Part shown: positions 53,030 through 63,339 of the stretch, one piece after another
Position numbering within the stretch: the stretch's first letter is position 1
Layout: each line of letters starts with the position of its first letter
Assembly: GCF_001552215.1 (NCBI RefSeq)
Contig: NZ_BCQT01000011.1
Location: 62,001 to 126,000, forward strand
Source: Actinomadura macra NBRC 14102
Lineage (GTDB): Bacteria > Actinomycetota > Actinomycetes > Streptosporangiales > Streptosporangiaceae
DNA: 64,000 nucleotides
Reading direction: 5' to 3'
Translations under genes and position numbers: made by a program
The notes under the pieces: model-generated
What the model was told of the DNA's origin: nothing
Database searches by the model: none
The model's input: only the letters and a program-made list of their open reading frames with translations

Positions 53030-56000
53030 ATGGCCAAACTCCCCGAGCTGCCGAAGCTGAGAATCGCGGGCCCCTTCTGGGCAGCCGAGGCCGAGGTGAT
53101 CCGGCTGGCCGATCCAGCCACCAACCTCGCGTTTCGCACCCTGTTCGTGGACACGACGCCGCGCCAGGCGGCCGGCGAGGACAACGTGCTACTGCCGGGC
53201 ACCCTGCTGGCACTGGTCTACGTCACCAGCGTCACGATCAGCCCGACCAACGGCAGTGCGCCGCAGTACGTGTGGAAGCGCAGCGGCAACAAGCCCGACG
53301 GCAAGCTCTCGCCCCAGGCGATCCGAACCGCGATCACCGCAGGCACTGCCAGCTTGCTGCTGCTACAGGCTCCGGCCGACGGCTGGCCCAAGGGCCCGAT
53401 CGGCAAGCTGCCCACCTTCACCTGCCTTGGCGGCGAGATCATCCTCGATCCGATGACCGCCCAGAGCAGCGCCACTCAAAAGCTGTACACCGCGCTGGGG
53501 ATCGAGCCGGCGCCGATCACACAGCGCACCGGCTCCGCCCGCCTGCTCGGCGCCCTCGCCGTCCACGCCGGCGGCCTCTCGGCCTTCGGCCGGATCCGCT
53601 TGCTCTGGGACAGCGCGCCGGTCGCAGCCGTGTTCCAGCTCGCCCGCGTCGTCCCCGACCCCGAGCCCACGGCGGGGGCGGGGGTGCGCGGTTTCCGGAT
53701 GACGATCGAGGTTGAGCGGCTGACGGAGAGCGAGCGAGCAGCGATCATCGACTCCTGGCGGCGCCTCAACCGCTTCCTCAACCCGAACAACCCGCTGAAT
53801 GGCCTGGTCGAGCCGCAGCCCGTGCCGGAGTGGGCCACCCTGGAGCTCGCCAACCCCCTCGCCGTCCCACGCCTCTTCTGGGAGATCGCGCCCTGGCAGG
53901 AGCAGCCCGGCACCCGCCCGATCAGCTTTGCGGGTGACGAGTTCAGCGTGCTGCTCAGCGACCGCCAGCCCTACGACCCGGCCGCCCAGCCGGACACGCT
54001 CGCCCGGATCACGCCCGCCGGCGCGCGCCTGGCCGCCGACGGCACGAAACTGCGGGTGGAGCTGAAGGCCGGGCGACAGCCCGCCGGTTCCACCGGCACG
54101 CTCGGCTACCAGGCCGGCCGCGACAACGCAGGCTGGAACGAGCGGATCACCCTCGCCGCCACCACGCTCGCCTTCGACCCGAACGAGGCCGCGCGCCGGC
54201 TCCGCGCCACCTTGCAGGTGCCCGAACCGTCCTGGAGCAGGCCGGCACAAGGCGACCCCCAGCCCATCACCCCGGCCGTGCTGTGGGGATTCACGCCGCT
54301 GGACGACGGCTGGGCCCAGCTCCCGCTGCCCAACCTGTCCGAGCAGATCTACCTCGACTCGGGCGTGGCCCGGGAGGAGCCCGACCCGGCGCCCGACAAC
54401 CTGCTGCGCGGCGCCGTCAGCTACGGCAACGACGACCCGGGCGAGCGCGGCCAGGTTCCCGGCGAGCAGCCCTGGAGCCTCACCCTCGCCGCGGCCCAGC
54501 GCATGACCGCCACCTGGGTGCTCGGCCCGAGCGGCCCGGAGTACCGGCTCCAGTCGGCCGAGCTTGCGCTGGACGCGCCCGAGGTGGCGCTCAACGGCCT
54601 GTTCTGGCTGAGCACCGAAGCACCCACCGTGGCCGACGCCCTGCCCGGCTTCGACGACTGGATCGGCGGCCTGGCGACCCTACCTCTGCGCACCGTCACC
54701 GGACGCGAGCTGTTCGCGCCCCTCGTGCGGCTCGCCTTCGAGACGATCAGCTTCGCGTGGCGAAGCAAGCCCGTCCCCTCGGCCGACCTCGGCGCCTGGG
54801 CCTTCCAGTACGGCATCGACCCGGCGCTGCTGCGTGCCCTGGTGGACCGTCGCGTCCTGCCGTCCGACACCATCGGCGCCGCCCGGCCTCTCGTCTGGCG
54901 TCGCCACCCGGCTCTGCCGATGGTGCAGGCCCTCGCGCTCACCCAGAGCCTCAGCCCGCCCAACGTGCCGACCGCCAGCCGGCAGCTCGTACCGTTCGAG
55001 CTACCCGTGACTCGCCAGGACGGTATGGACCTGCCGGCCGGTTGGCGCTTCCTGGCGGCGGGTGCCGCGGGCTGGCCGCGCCACGGCGGCGGTCTCCTGC
55101 CCGCCCGCGAATGGCTCGGTACGGACGAGGCGAAGCTGTACGACCTCCCGCTGACGGCGCTCTCACTGCCCGGCCTGGTGCTCGACCCGCGCCCCGACGG
55201 CGAACCGCCGCAGAGCGACTCCGTGCTCGGCCTGCCCATTCAGTACCGCTACGACCTGCCCTACACGGACGAGGTCCACGCTCTGGCCCAGCTTCCCAAG
55301 ATCCCCAAAGACCCCCGCGAAAGCTCGCCGCTGCCCGACACGGCCCGGCCCGAACCACCGCGTCCGCTCACCCGCGCGGACTACGCCGCCCACTGGCGGC
55401 GCCTCGCTGAACGTGCCAGCCTCGCCGCAGCCGACAGCGTGGCCGCCTTCGCCCGCCAGGACGGCCAGACCGTGCTCCGCCACCTGGCCTCGATTCACAC
55501 CTGGCCGGTCCGCGCCACGCTCGTCCTTGACAGCTATCCCGGTCAGCTTCGCCTGGACAATGCCGACCCTGCCCCAAGCGCCCCTCTGACGCTGACGCGC
55601 GAGGCGGCCCTCTCCGGAATCGACGGTGACTTCGCCGACGGGGCGGGCGGCCTGCGTCGCCTGCCTGCGGACGCGCCGGCGGACTCGGCCCAGTACGAGT
55701 TGACGGCCGGAAGCATGGCCACCGGCCTCGTCGGCGACGCCGGCTACGCCGACCAGCGCGGCCTGGTGCGCGGCGCGAGCCTGCCCGCGTCCCACCTGAT
55801 CAGGACCCCGCTGAGCCACCCCACTGCGGGCGATGTGCAGCTCACCACCACCCGCCTGCCGCTCACCCTCGGCCACGGCACGGAGACCTGGCAGCTCTGG
55901 TTCCGCGACCTGCCGGCTCAGGGCTCCACCTTCAGCAAGGCCTCCGCTCGCTCGCCCAAGGCCGTCGAGCTCGATCTCGACAGCAACGACCCCGAGGCGC

Positions 56001-59000
56001 GCAGCAGCGACTACGAGCATCGCACCGGGTACGAGTGGCGCCTGCGCCCGCAGGGTGATGATCCTGACGGGCCCCCGCCCGGCCTCGACCTGTTCGGCCT
56101 GCACTTCTTCCCGCTGGTGCTCGACCGCGTGGTCTTCGCCGGCGATGGCGTGGCCACGGTCGAGGTGATCGGGCGGCTGCAACTCCCGGTGGCCGGCTCC
56201 GACGACGAGCAGACCGATCTGACCAACTGCGTGCGGCTGACCTTCTCCGGCGGCGGCACCGAGCTGACCCTCAGCGCCGTCAGCCTCGACGGCGGCACGC
56301 TGGAGTGGCCGCTGGCCGTCTCCGCCGGTGAAGCCGGCGACGCGCCGCGGCTGCGTGTCGGCGGCATCGCGCTGGCACCCGGTGCCGCCGGGCTGACCGT
56401 CGGGCAGGTGCGGTTGCATTTCCACCTGTTCCAGGTGGAGTGGGCGGTCGGCCTGCCGCCGATCAGCTTCCCCGACCCCGCGACGCCGCCCTTCACCCTG
56501 CCCGGCGCGACCAGCCCTGATCCGATCGTGCCGCAGCGGGTCGCCCTCGGCCTCGATCTGGCAGGTGGCAAGCACACCCTGAACCTCACCCTCGCCGTGC
56601 GGATCGGCAGGCCGCCGACAGGTCTGCAGGCTCTGTACCGTTTCGACGAGGGTGGCGGCACCATCGTCCACGACTCCTCCGGCGTCGGTGAGCCGCTGCA
56701 TCTGAGCGCGGCCACGTCCCCAGGCATGAGCTGGAGCACGAACGGCCTGACCCTCACCAAACCCACGCTCATACGCTCGGGCGCCCCCGCCACGAAGCTG
56801 AACGCCGCGGCGAAGGCGAGCAACGAGATCAGTATCGAGGCATGGGTGAAGCCCGTCGCAGGCCTGCTGACGAGCGGGCAGTTCGACATCCTCACCGTCT
56901 CGTCCGACGCAGGGCACCGGAACGTGACCCTCCAGCAGCGCAAGGGGCTGCTCGATTCGTCCTTCGCGGACGTGTGGCTGCGCACCACCAGCACCAACGA
57001 TGAGGGCGCCCCTGACCTGGCCACCCCGGCCGGCTCGCTCAGCGGCTCTCTGACCCACCTGGCCTACACGCGCTCCGCCGACGGCCGAGCGCGGATCTAC
57101 GTCAACGGGCAGCTCAAGGCCGAGCACAACGTGGGCGGGAGCCTGGCCGCCTGGAGCGACCAGTTCGAACTGGCCCTCGGCGACGAGATGACGGGCGACC
57201 GGGCCTGGCTGGGCACCTACCGCATGGTCGCCCTCTACAACCGTGCCCTTACCACCGAGGAGGTGTTGGCGCGCTTCAGTTCGGGTCCGGCGACGGCGCC
57301 CCCCGCGACCAGAGGGGAGGCTCTCGCGGCCGCGCTGACCTTCAACCTGATGGCGCAGGGAGCGGATCGTTTCACGCTCGACGCCGCGAACCTCTTCGGC
57401 GACCTCACCCTCGCCGTCACACTGCCCGACGGCTCGCCCGCGGCCCTGGCCGACGACACGACGCTGCAGTTCAGCTGGAACGGCTACAGTGCCCCGCAGC
57501 CCGAGGGCCTCCAGCTGCTACCGGGCATGCGCCTGGCCGACGCCCGGACGCCCGGCCTGGGCGAGCGTGCCGCCCCGGGATTCGCGACGGTGACGTTCCG
57601 CGCCACCGCCCAGCCAGACGGTCTGCCGAAGCTGCCCCTGACCGGCGCCTTCGTGGAGGCCCTGCTCGTAGCCCACTGGGGGCGCTCGCTGCACGACGCT
57701 GGTCCGAGCCGAAGCGCCGGTGCGGCGGAGCTGTACGGCTCCTCAGCCGGCGACCTCATGGTCGGCTACACCTCGCGCCTGCGGGGCTCGGACTGGCAGG
57801 AGAGCTTCCTGCTCAACGGGATGCTGACCGCGACGAATCTGGTCTCCTGGCCGCGGCAGCTCAACTACGACGCGGGCACCGCACGCATCACTCTACCGGC
57901 GGCCCGCGTCGCCGGGGCCCCACCCCTGACCCATCTGCGCCACACGATCAGGGTGCTGCTGAACCAGCACGAGCTGCCCGGCTCCGTCCTGACCGGTGCC
58001 GAGGGCCCGCTGCTGTTCACCTTCGCCCAGGGCCAGAGCTGGCAGCCCCTGGCCCTGGTCGAGCACCAGCTCGTCGAGGTGACGCCGGCGGCCGACGGGA
58101 GCGGCGGGACCCTCGGCAAGGAGGCCCGCTGGACGGCCGTGCAGGAGGTGCGCCTGCTCACCCCCCGGCGCGCCGCGCAGTTCCTGCGAGCCATGGCCGC
58201 CCTGGAGACCACCGACCCCGTCGAGGGTGTCAGCCCGCTCGGCAACGTGAGTGCCGGCTACCTGGGCGCCGGCCTGTCGGCCCTGCTGGCCGATTCGGGT
58301 GCGGCGCTCGACGCGCTGCCTCGGGACACACTGCTCGTCGAGGCGAGCGCCCACCACCTGATCAGGCTCATGGCCGTCGCCGAGAGTACGGCCACCACGC
58401 TTCAGTTCCTCCCGACCGGCAGCCAGGGCGCCCTGCTCAGCAGCCCGGCGGACTACGCGCCCAGCGACCCGACCGACCCGCGCTGGCTGTTGCTGAGCAT
58501 GCCCTTCCTGGGCCGGCTGCAGGACACGGCCCGTGACCTGGCCCAGCCGGCCGCCGGGCAGCCCAGCCCGCTGCAAGTAGATCCGCTGTTGCTCATCGCC
58601 CGGCTCCGCGCCGCCGCCCCCACCACCGCCCTGCCCGCTCTGGTTCTCTCCCTCTGCGGCTGGGCCGACAGCGCCCCCCTGGCCGTCACCTTCGCCGGCC
58701 TGGACACCGTGGTCGGCCGCAGCTTCGCCCGGCTCGACCCGTTGGCCCTGGAGGAAAGCTGGTTCCGGGCTCAGAATCCGCCCCCCGAGCCGCAGGATGA
58801 GCTGCTGCAAAGCGTCCTCGCGGCCCTCCCTGAGACGCCGGCTCGGCTCAGCCGTCCGGTCGCCCTGCGCCAAGCCTTCGACCCGCGCCGCCGCTTCTAC
58901 CCGCCCCAGCAAGACGACCAGCCGGCGCCGGCCGAACCCTCGCCCTACGCCGACCCTGTCTGGCGCGAGGACGGGCTGCTGCTGACCCAGGCCGTGAGCA

Positions 59001-61702
59001 CCCTGGCGCCGACCAACAAGCCGCCCTACGGCTGGACGCTCGCCGCCGCGCTCATGGCGAGCAGCGGGTTGCTCAGCCAGCCTCCCGCCGACGGCCACGA
59101 CCTTCGCCGCTATCCCGCGGCAACCCTCATCCCCGCGCCCCTGGCACTCGATGGGGCCGACAACCCGCGCCCACTGAGCATCGTGGTCAGCCCGTACCTG
59201 GGACTCCAGTGGCGGCCGGCCCCAACGGTGCCTGAGGGCGGTCCTTCGCCGCTGCAACCCCGGCTGCTGCTGGCTGAGCTGCTCTGCCTCGCACCCAGCA
59301 CCGTGCGCCTACAGCCCGTCGCGAACCGCATGTGGAGCGTGCAGCCTGACACCCCCGAGCTGGCCGATGAGAGCCAACTGCGCGCCCAAGCCCAGGGCTG
59401 GGCCGTCCAGTCCCAGCGCCTCCTGGCGCCGGAGTCGCCGATCGCGGTGCTGCGCTACCGGATCATCAGCGACAACACCCGTCCAGACAGCATGGGGGAG
59501 GCAGCCCTGACCACGGGCTACGCGTTCGCCCTGGTCCGGGTGACGACGGCGTCACCACTGGCAAAGCGGCTGTTCCGCATCCGCCCGGAACTCGCTGCTC
59601 TGCGCTACCGCGAGGGTCAGTGCACTATCGCGGCGATCCCCGCGAGCCCCCACGACTTCGAACTCGCGCCGCCACAGACGGCCGGGGTACAGCCGTTCTA
59701 CCTCACACAGCGCCCCGTGCGCGGGGACCTGCCCGCGTGGCCCTGGGGTCTCAGCGCGCTGCGCGTCAGTGTGCACTACACCAAGGGGCAGCAGGGCGTC
59801 GTCGGCCTGGCAACCCCCGGTGCGGAGGGCCAGACGCTCTGGTGGCAGACCGTCCAACGTACGGTGCAGTTCCGCTCGGCGCTGCACACCGACCGGCCGA
59901 CCGGTGGCCTGCCACGGCGGTTCCGTGCGCCAGCCGTCCGCAGCCTGCTCCCGGCACCGCCCGACCCGCCACTGCCCGCGCTGACCGGGCCGGTGTTCGA
60001 TCAGCCCGACCTCCCCAAGCCGGACGACGAGCAGCCGGGGATTCCCGAAGGGCTGGCCCTGGAGCGCTGGCAGCCGGTCCTGCCCGGCGGGTTGCACTAC
60101 CTGGTGAGCGGTGCACGTGCCGGTGTGTTCGTCACGTTGCGCAACCACGTCCTGCGTCAGAGCGGCATCACCCTGACCGGAGAGCGCCCGCGCCCGGACG
60201 GCCTGGCCATGCTTTCCGGCGGCCTCCCGGTAGAGCACCGAGCCCCGCGCCCGGTACCGCTGCCGGCCAACGTTGATGGCCGGCAGGACGTCGCGCTGCG
60301 CACCTGGGCGAGCCATTTCGACCCCGAGAAGCTGGCTCTGGTCACGTCATCCCCGGCCGACGAGGCCTTCCGCGCCGGCTTCGACGACCCACCGGAGAAT
60401 CCGACCTACCGGCAGAGCGCCCAGCGTCTGCGGCTGCAACTGGCCGCTGTCGAACGTTACACGCTGGACGTGGGCTGGGACGGAGTCCTGACCTTCGTCT
60501 ACCGGATCGACGGCAGCATCACACTGCTCGGCGGGCAGCAGCCGGAGACGCCGGAGACCGGCATCCGCGACTGGGTTCTGGGGCTGGAACTCGTAGGCGC
60601 CGGGCGGGTCACAGCGCTCCAGGACATCACGCCCCCGACGCTGGTGCTCACACCGGCCCTGCGGGCCCAGCTCGGTGCGGTCGGCGTGCCCCTGCCGGGG
60701 CCGGAGGTCGACACTGTCGAGACGGCGAAGCTCGCGATCTGCCAGTTCGGGCTTCCCAGCGACGCGAAGCCCCGCGCCGACCGGGCCCGCGAGCTGATCG
60801 CCGGCATGCCGCCCGGCGCGACGATTCATGCTCGCGTCAAAGCGCAGTTCGCCCCCCACCAGCGCGGAGCGGAGCCGTATCACGACGGCTACAGCCATGT
60901 GTTGCAATTCCCGCTCCGCGTGGCCGACCCGAGCGCACCGTACCTGCCCCTCGTCCCGCGCTTCGTCCATTTTGAGGATCCTGAGTACAACCGGCGGCTT
61001 GCCTCACCTTCCGCCCACGCCAGCGTCTCGGTGCAGTTCCCCCAGCAGCAGGCAGGCGGCACAAGCCCGCAGCGCGCCATCACCCTCTCCGCTGAGCGCC
61101 GGGAGTGTAACCCGGACGGCACGTTGGCCTTGCGCTTCGACTGGGACGAACCGCCCCCGGGCAACCCGAAGGTCACGCTGACGCTCCAGAGGATCGATCT
61201 GGATCAGACCCCACGCGACCTGGCGAACCCGAATGCTGCTGCGGGCGGGCCACAAGGACTCGACCCGGGGAAGCTCCATGAGCTCTCGTTGACGGCGATC
61301 CAGAATCTGAACAGCCCCTTCACCCCTGGCGAGCGGCTGCGGCTCGTCCTGCACGTCGAATCGGGCCCGGTGAAGCCGGCCGTGGTGCAGTTGGACATCA
61401 CCATCGTCGAGGCTCCGGTGATCCCCACGACGGAAGCGGCGTACGCGCTGCTGCGCAGGCAAGCGGTCGGCGACCGCACGTACGTCGAGTGTCCGCGTTT
61501 CGCCTGGGGCCCGGAAGCGCAACGGGTCGAGCTCGTGAACCCGGCCGACCTGCGCACGGAGGTGGTGCGCCGGCGCGCGGTGTTCCGGTTCACCGACTCG
61601 ACCCGCCCCGACCGCCAGGACGTCTACGCCATCCAGAAGATCAGTCAGACCGGATCAACCCACATTCCGCTGAATACCGAACCGCACGTCAAGCCCCACT
61701 GA
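53030..61702 (+). CDS. Giant (2890-residue) protein with LamG-like domain, unknown function
   Basis: Single frame; CAGGAG lies 6 bp before ATG 53030, 55 bp after the first giant. There is no signal peptide or transmembrane helix. Residues ~1200-1420 form a LamG/concanavalin-like domain: LQALYRFDEGGGTIVHDSSG, ISIEAWVKPV, LTHLAYTRSADGRARIYVNG, MVALYNRALTTEEV. The flanking regions are unrecognised, with many Pro- and Trp-containing strand-like segments and repeated use of short phrases such as LPLT and RPLTL. LamG domains usually bind carbohydrate or other ligands. With the PLD-like protein and the first giant it forms one transcription unit. It converges on the ferredoxin gene with 8 bp between the stops. 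Confidence 0.85.
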   Translation: MAKLPELPKLRIAGPFWAAEAEVIRLADPATNLAFRTLFVDTTPRQAAGEDNVLLPGTLLALVYVTSVTISPTNGSAPQYVWKRSGNKPDGKLSPQAIRTAITAGTASLLLLQAPADGWPKGPIGKLPTFTCLGGEIILDPMTAQSSATQKLYTALGIEPAPITQRTGSARLLGALAVHAGGLSAFGRIRLLWDSAPVAAVFQLARVVPDPEPTAGAGVRGFRMTIEVERLTESERAAIIDSWRRLNRFLNPNNPLNGLVEPQPVPEWATLELANPLAVPRLFWEIAPWQEQPGTRPISFAGDEFSVLLSDRQPYDPAAQPDTLARITPAGARLAADGTKLRVELKAGRQPAGSTGTLGYQAGRDNAGWNERITLAATTLAFDPNEAARRLRATLQVPEPSWSRPAQGDPQPITPAVLWGFTPLDDGWAQLPLPNLSEQIYLDSGVAREEPDPAPDNLLRGAVSYGNDDPGERGQVPGEQPWSLTLAAAQRMTATWVLGPSGPEYRLQSAELALDAPEVALNGLFWLSTEAPTVADALPGFDDWIGGLATLPLRTVTGRELFAPLVRLAFETISFAWRSKPVPSADLGAWAFQYGIDPALLRALVDRRVLPSDTIGAARPLVWRRHPALPMVQALALTQSLSPPNVPTASRQLVPFELPVTRQDGMDLPAGWRFLAAGAAGWPRHGGGLLPAREWLGTDEAKLYDLPLTALSLPGLVLDPRPDGEPPQSDSVLGLPIQYRYDLPYTDEVHALAQLPKIPKDPRESSPLPDTARPEPPRPLTRADYAAHWRRLAERASLAAADSVAAFARQDGQTVLRHLASIHTWPVRATLVLDSYPGQLRLDNADPAPSAPLTLTREAALSGIDGDFADGAGGLRRLPADAPADSAQYELTAGSMATGLVGDAGYADQRGLVRGASLPASHLIRTPLSHPTAGDVQLTTTRLPLTLGHGTETWQLWFRDLPAQGSTFSKASARSPKAVELDLDSNDPEARSSDYEHRTGYEWRLRPQGDDPDGPPPGLDLFGLHFFPLVLDRVVFAGDGVATVEVIGRLQLPVAGSDDEQTDLTNCVRLTFSGGGTELTLSAVSLDGGTLEWPLAVSAGEAGDAPRLRVGGIALAPGAAGLTVGQVRLHFHLFQVEWAVGLPPISFPDPATPPFTLPGATSPDPIVPQRVALGLDLAGGKHTLNLTLAVRIGRPPTGLQALYRFDEGGGTIVHDSSGVGEPLHLSAATSPGMSWSTNGLTLTKPTLIRSGAPATKLNAAAKASNEISIEAWVKPVAGLLTSGQFDILTVSSDAGHRNVTLQQRKGLLDSSFADVWLRTTSTNDEGAPDLATPAGSLSGSLTHLAYTRSADGRARIYVNGQLKAEHNVGGSLAAWSDQFELALGDEMTGDRAWLGTYRMVALYNRALTTEEVLARFSSGPATAPPATRGEALAAALTFNLMAQGADRFTLDAANLFGDLTLAVTLPDGSPAALADDTTLQFSWNGYSAPQPEGLQLLPGMRLADARTPGLGERAAPGFATVTFRATAQPDGLPKLPLTGAFVEALLVAHWGRSLHDAGPSRSAGAAELYGSSAGDLMVGYTSRLRGSDWQESFLLNGMLTATNLVSWPRQLNYDAGTARITLPAARVAGAPPLTHLRHTIRVLLNQHELPGSVLTGAEGPLLFTFAQGQSWQPLALVEHQLVEVTPAADGSGGTLGKEARWTAVQEVRLLTPRRAAQFLRAMAALETTDPVEGVSPLGNVSAGYLGAGLSALLADSGAALDALPRDTLLVEASAHHLIRLMAVAESTATTLQFLPTGSQGALLSSPADYAPSDPTDPRWLLLSMPFLGRLQDTARDLAQPAAGQPSPLQVDPLLLIARLRAAAPTTALPALVLSLCGWADSAPLAVTFAGLDTVVGRSFARLDPLALEESWFRAQNPPPEPQDELLQSVLAALPETPARLSRPVALRQAFDPRRRFYPPQQDDQPAPAEPSPYADPVWREDGLLLTQAVSTLAPTNKPPYGWTLAAALMASSGLLSQPPADGHDLRRYPAATLIPAPLALDGADNPRPLSIVVSPYLGLQWRPAPTVPEGGPSPLQPRLLLAELLCLAPSTVRLQPVANRMWSVQPDTPELADESQLRAQAQGWAVQSQRLLAPESPIAVLRYRIISDNTRPDSMGEAALTTGYAFALVRVTTASPLAKRLFRIRPELAALRYREGQCTIAAIPASPHDFELAPPQTAGVQPFYLTQRPVRGDLPAWPWGLSALRVSVHYTKGQQGVVGLATPGAEGQTLWWQTVQRTVQFRSALHTDRPTGGLPRRFRAPAVRSLLPAPPDPPLPALTGPVFDQPDLPKPDDEQPGIPEGLALERWQPVLPGGLHYLVSGARAGVFVTLRNHVLRQSGITLTGERPRPDGLAMLSGGLPVEHRAPRPVPLPANVDGRQDVALRTWASHFDPEKLALVTSSPADEAFRAGFDDPPENPTYRQSAQRLRLQLAAVERYTLDVGWDGVLTFVYRIDGSITLLGGQQPETPETGIRDWVLGLELVGAGRVTALQDITPPTLVLTPALRAQLGAVGVPLPGPEVDTVETAKLAICQFGLPSDAKPRADRARELIAGMPPGATIHARVKAQFAPHQRGAEPYHDGYSHVLQFPLRVADPSAPYLPLVPRFVHFEDPEYNRRLASPSAHASVSVQFPQQQAGGTSPQRAITLSAERRECNPDGTLALRFDWDEPPPGNPKVTLTLQRIDLDQTPRDLANPNAAAGGPQGLDPGKLHELSLTAIQNLNSPFTPGERLRLVLHVESGPVKPAVVQLDITIVEAPVIPTTEAAYALLRRQAVGDRTYVECPRFAWGPEAQRVELVNPADLRTEVVRRRAVFRFTDSTRPDRQDVYAIQKISQTGSTHIPLNTEPHVKPH

Positions 61703-61710
61703 GCACGTCC

Positions 61711-62052
61711 TCAGGAGGGGTGGTCCGCGACCAGCGGGGTGTCGACGCCGATCACGCCGTACGCCTGGGCGCCGCCCGGGTTCCCCACGGGCTCCGCGCG
61801 TCCCGGCAGCGTCGCTTCGAAGAAGGTGCGCGAGTCATCGAGGTGCACCCTCAGTTCCGGGTCCTTGCGAGCTTTCCGGTCGACGAAGATGGCGCTGACC
61901 GGGCACTCGACCTCACAGGCTCCGCAATCGATGCACTCGTCGGGATTGATGTAGCTCTTGCGGTCGCCCTCGTAGATGCAGTCGACGGGGCACACGTCGA
62001 CACAGGAACGATCCAGGACGTCGATGCAGTCCGAGCCGATGACGTAGCTCAT
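61711..62052 (-). CDS. fdxA: 7Fe ([3Fe-4S][4Fe-4S]) ferredoxin
   Basis: 113 residues. Cysteines occur as CIDVLDRSCVDVCPVDC and CIDCGACEVECP, the spacing of the FdxA-type ferredoxins that carry one 3Fe-4S and one 4Fe-4S cluster. The C-terminal extension is usual for actinomycete members. It is the probable electron carrier between the adjacent reductase (33 bp away) and an oxygenase. GAGAGG lies 6 bp before ATG 62052. It overlaps nothing, but it faces the end of the giant gene closely. Confidence 0.94.
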   Translation of the reverse strand: MSYVIGSDCIDVLDRSCVDVCPVDCIYEGDRKSYINPDECIDCGACEVECPVSAIFVDRKARKDPELRVHLDDSRTFFEATLPGRAEPVGNPGGAQAYGVIGVDTPLVADHPS

Positions 62053-62084
62053 GCTGATCCTCTCGTGAAGGGGCGGTTCGGGAC

Positions 62085-63077
62085 TCAGACACCGTCGGTC
62101 GAGTGGCCCGGGAACAGGGTGAGGTCAGGGTCGAGATCGACCGCGACGTGGTTCATCGCGGTCGCCACCTCGCCGAAGCCGACCGACATGAGCTTGACCT
62201 TGCCGTCGTAGCCGGTCAGGTCCCCGGCCGCGTACACGCGAGGAAGGTTGGTGCGCATGCTCCGGTCGACCGTCACGGATCTGCCCTTGAGCTCCAGGCC
62301 CCAGTCGCGAAGCGGCCCGAGGTCGCTGATGAATCCGAGCGCCGCGATCACGTGATCGGCCGCGACGACGGTCTCGTCGCCGTTCCTGCCGCGAAGGGTG
62401 ACCTTGGCGAGGGTTCCGGACTCCAGGTCACCGTCGAGGCGGACGACCTCGGTATCGACATGGATGGAGGTCGAACCGGCGCGGACCCTCGCGAGAGTGG
62501 CCGCGTGTCCTCGGAACGCCGCCCGCCGATGGACGAGGGTGACGCTGCGGGCGATCGAGCCGAGCGCGTCCGCCCAGTCCAGCGCGGAATCGCCGCCCCC
62601 GACGATGACGACGTCACGGTCGGTGTGAACGGCGGGGTCGACCACGAAGTAGGACAGGGCGGTGCCGGCCCATTCGTCACCGCAGGGCAGCGGACGAGGG
62701 GTGGGCGTCCCGATGCCGGCCGTGAGCACGACGGCGCGCGCCCGGACGACGGTGCCGTCGTCCAGAGTGACGACGGGCTCGCCGTCGGAGTGCGTGAGGC
62801 GGACTGCCTGCCGACCGAGGAGGTAGGTCGGGTCGAACGCCGCCGCCTGAGCCTCCAGCGCGCTCACGAAGTCGCGACCCCGGATCGCGGGGATCGCGGC
62901 GACATCGCGGATCTCCTTCTCCGGGTACAGCGCCGTGACCTGGCCTCCGAGCGCAGGGAGTACGTCGACCACCACCGTGGACAGGCCCCGGAATCCCGCG
63001 TAGTAGGCGCCGTACAGCCCGGTCGGGCCCGCCCCGACGATCAGAACGTCGGTGCTGATGGATGGCGGTGCGGCCAT
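62085..63077 (-). CDS. Ferredoxin-NADP+ reductase, thioredoxin-reductase-like type
   Basis: 330 residues. The FAD-binding DVLIVGAGPTGLYGAYYAG is near the start, the NADPH-binding VVIVGGGDSALDWA is in the middle, and AGDLTGYDGKVKLMSVGFGEVATA is at the end. The CxxC of thioredoxin reductases is absent, as expected for the type II ferredoxin/flavodoxin reductases. It likely passes electrons from NADPH to the ferredoxin next door. ATG 63077 is chosen because GGAGG lies 7 bp upstream. The divergent Rieske oxygenase gene starts 262 bp away. Confidence 0.93.
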   Translation of the reverse strand: MAAPPSISTDVLIVGAGPTGLYGAYYAGFRGLSTVVVDVLPALGGQVTALYPEKEIRDVAAIPAIRGRDFVSALEAQAAAFDPTYLLGRQAVRLTHSDGEPVVTLDDGTVVRARAVVLTAGIGTPTPRPLPCGDEWAGTALSYFVVDPAVHTDRDVVIVGGGDSALDWADALGSIARSVTLVHRRAAFRGHAATLARVRAGSTSIHVDTEVVRLDGDLESGTLAKVTLRGRNGDETVVAADHVIAALGFISDLGPLRDWGLELKGRSVTVDRSMRTNLPRVYAAGDLTGYDGKVKLMSVGFGEVATAMNHVAVDLDPDLTLFPGHSTDGV

Positions 63078-63339
63078 GACCTGCCTCCAGTTGGGGGACG
63101 TGGTTCCTTCGCCGGAATGTAGGAAATCCGTGGCCACTTGGCGCCCCGGGCGGACCGCTGAGCGAACCCGGAGCCGATTTCGGCTGAGGGAAGATCCGGA
63201 CCCGGTTCGCCAGGCGAACCACGCGCCTTGCCGAGGGGTTTCGACCGGTGGTGTTCTCCGTGGCCTGGGAAGTCGCCACGCGACGGCAGCCCTCCGAGAT
63301 CACGCGTGATGCCGCGCCAGTAGGAACGTGGAGCAGACC

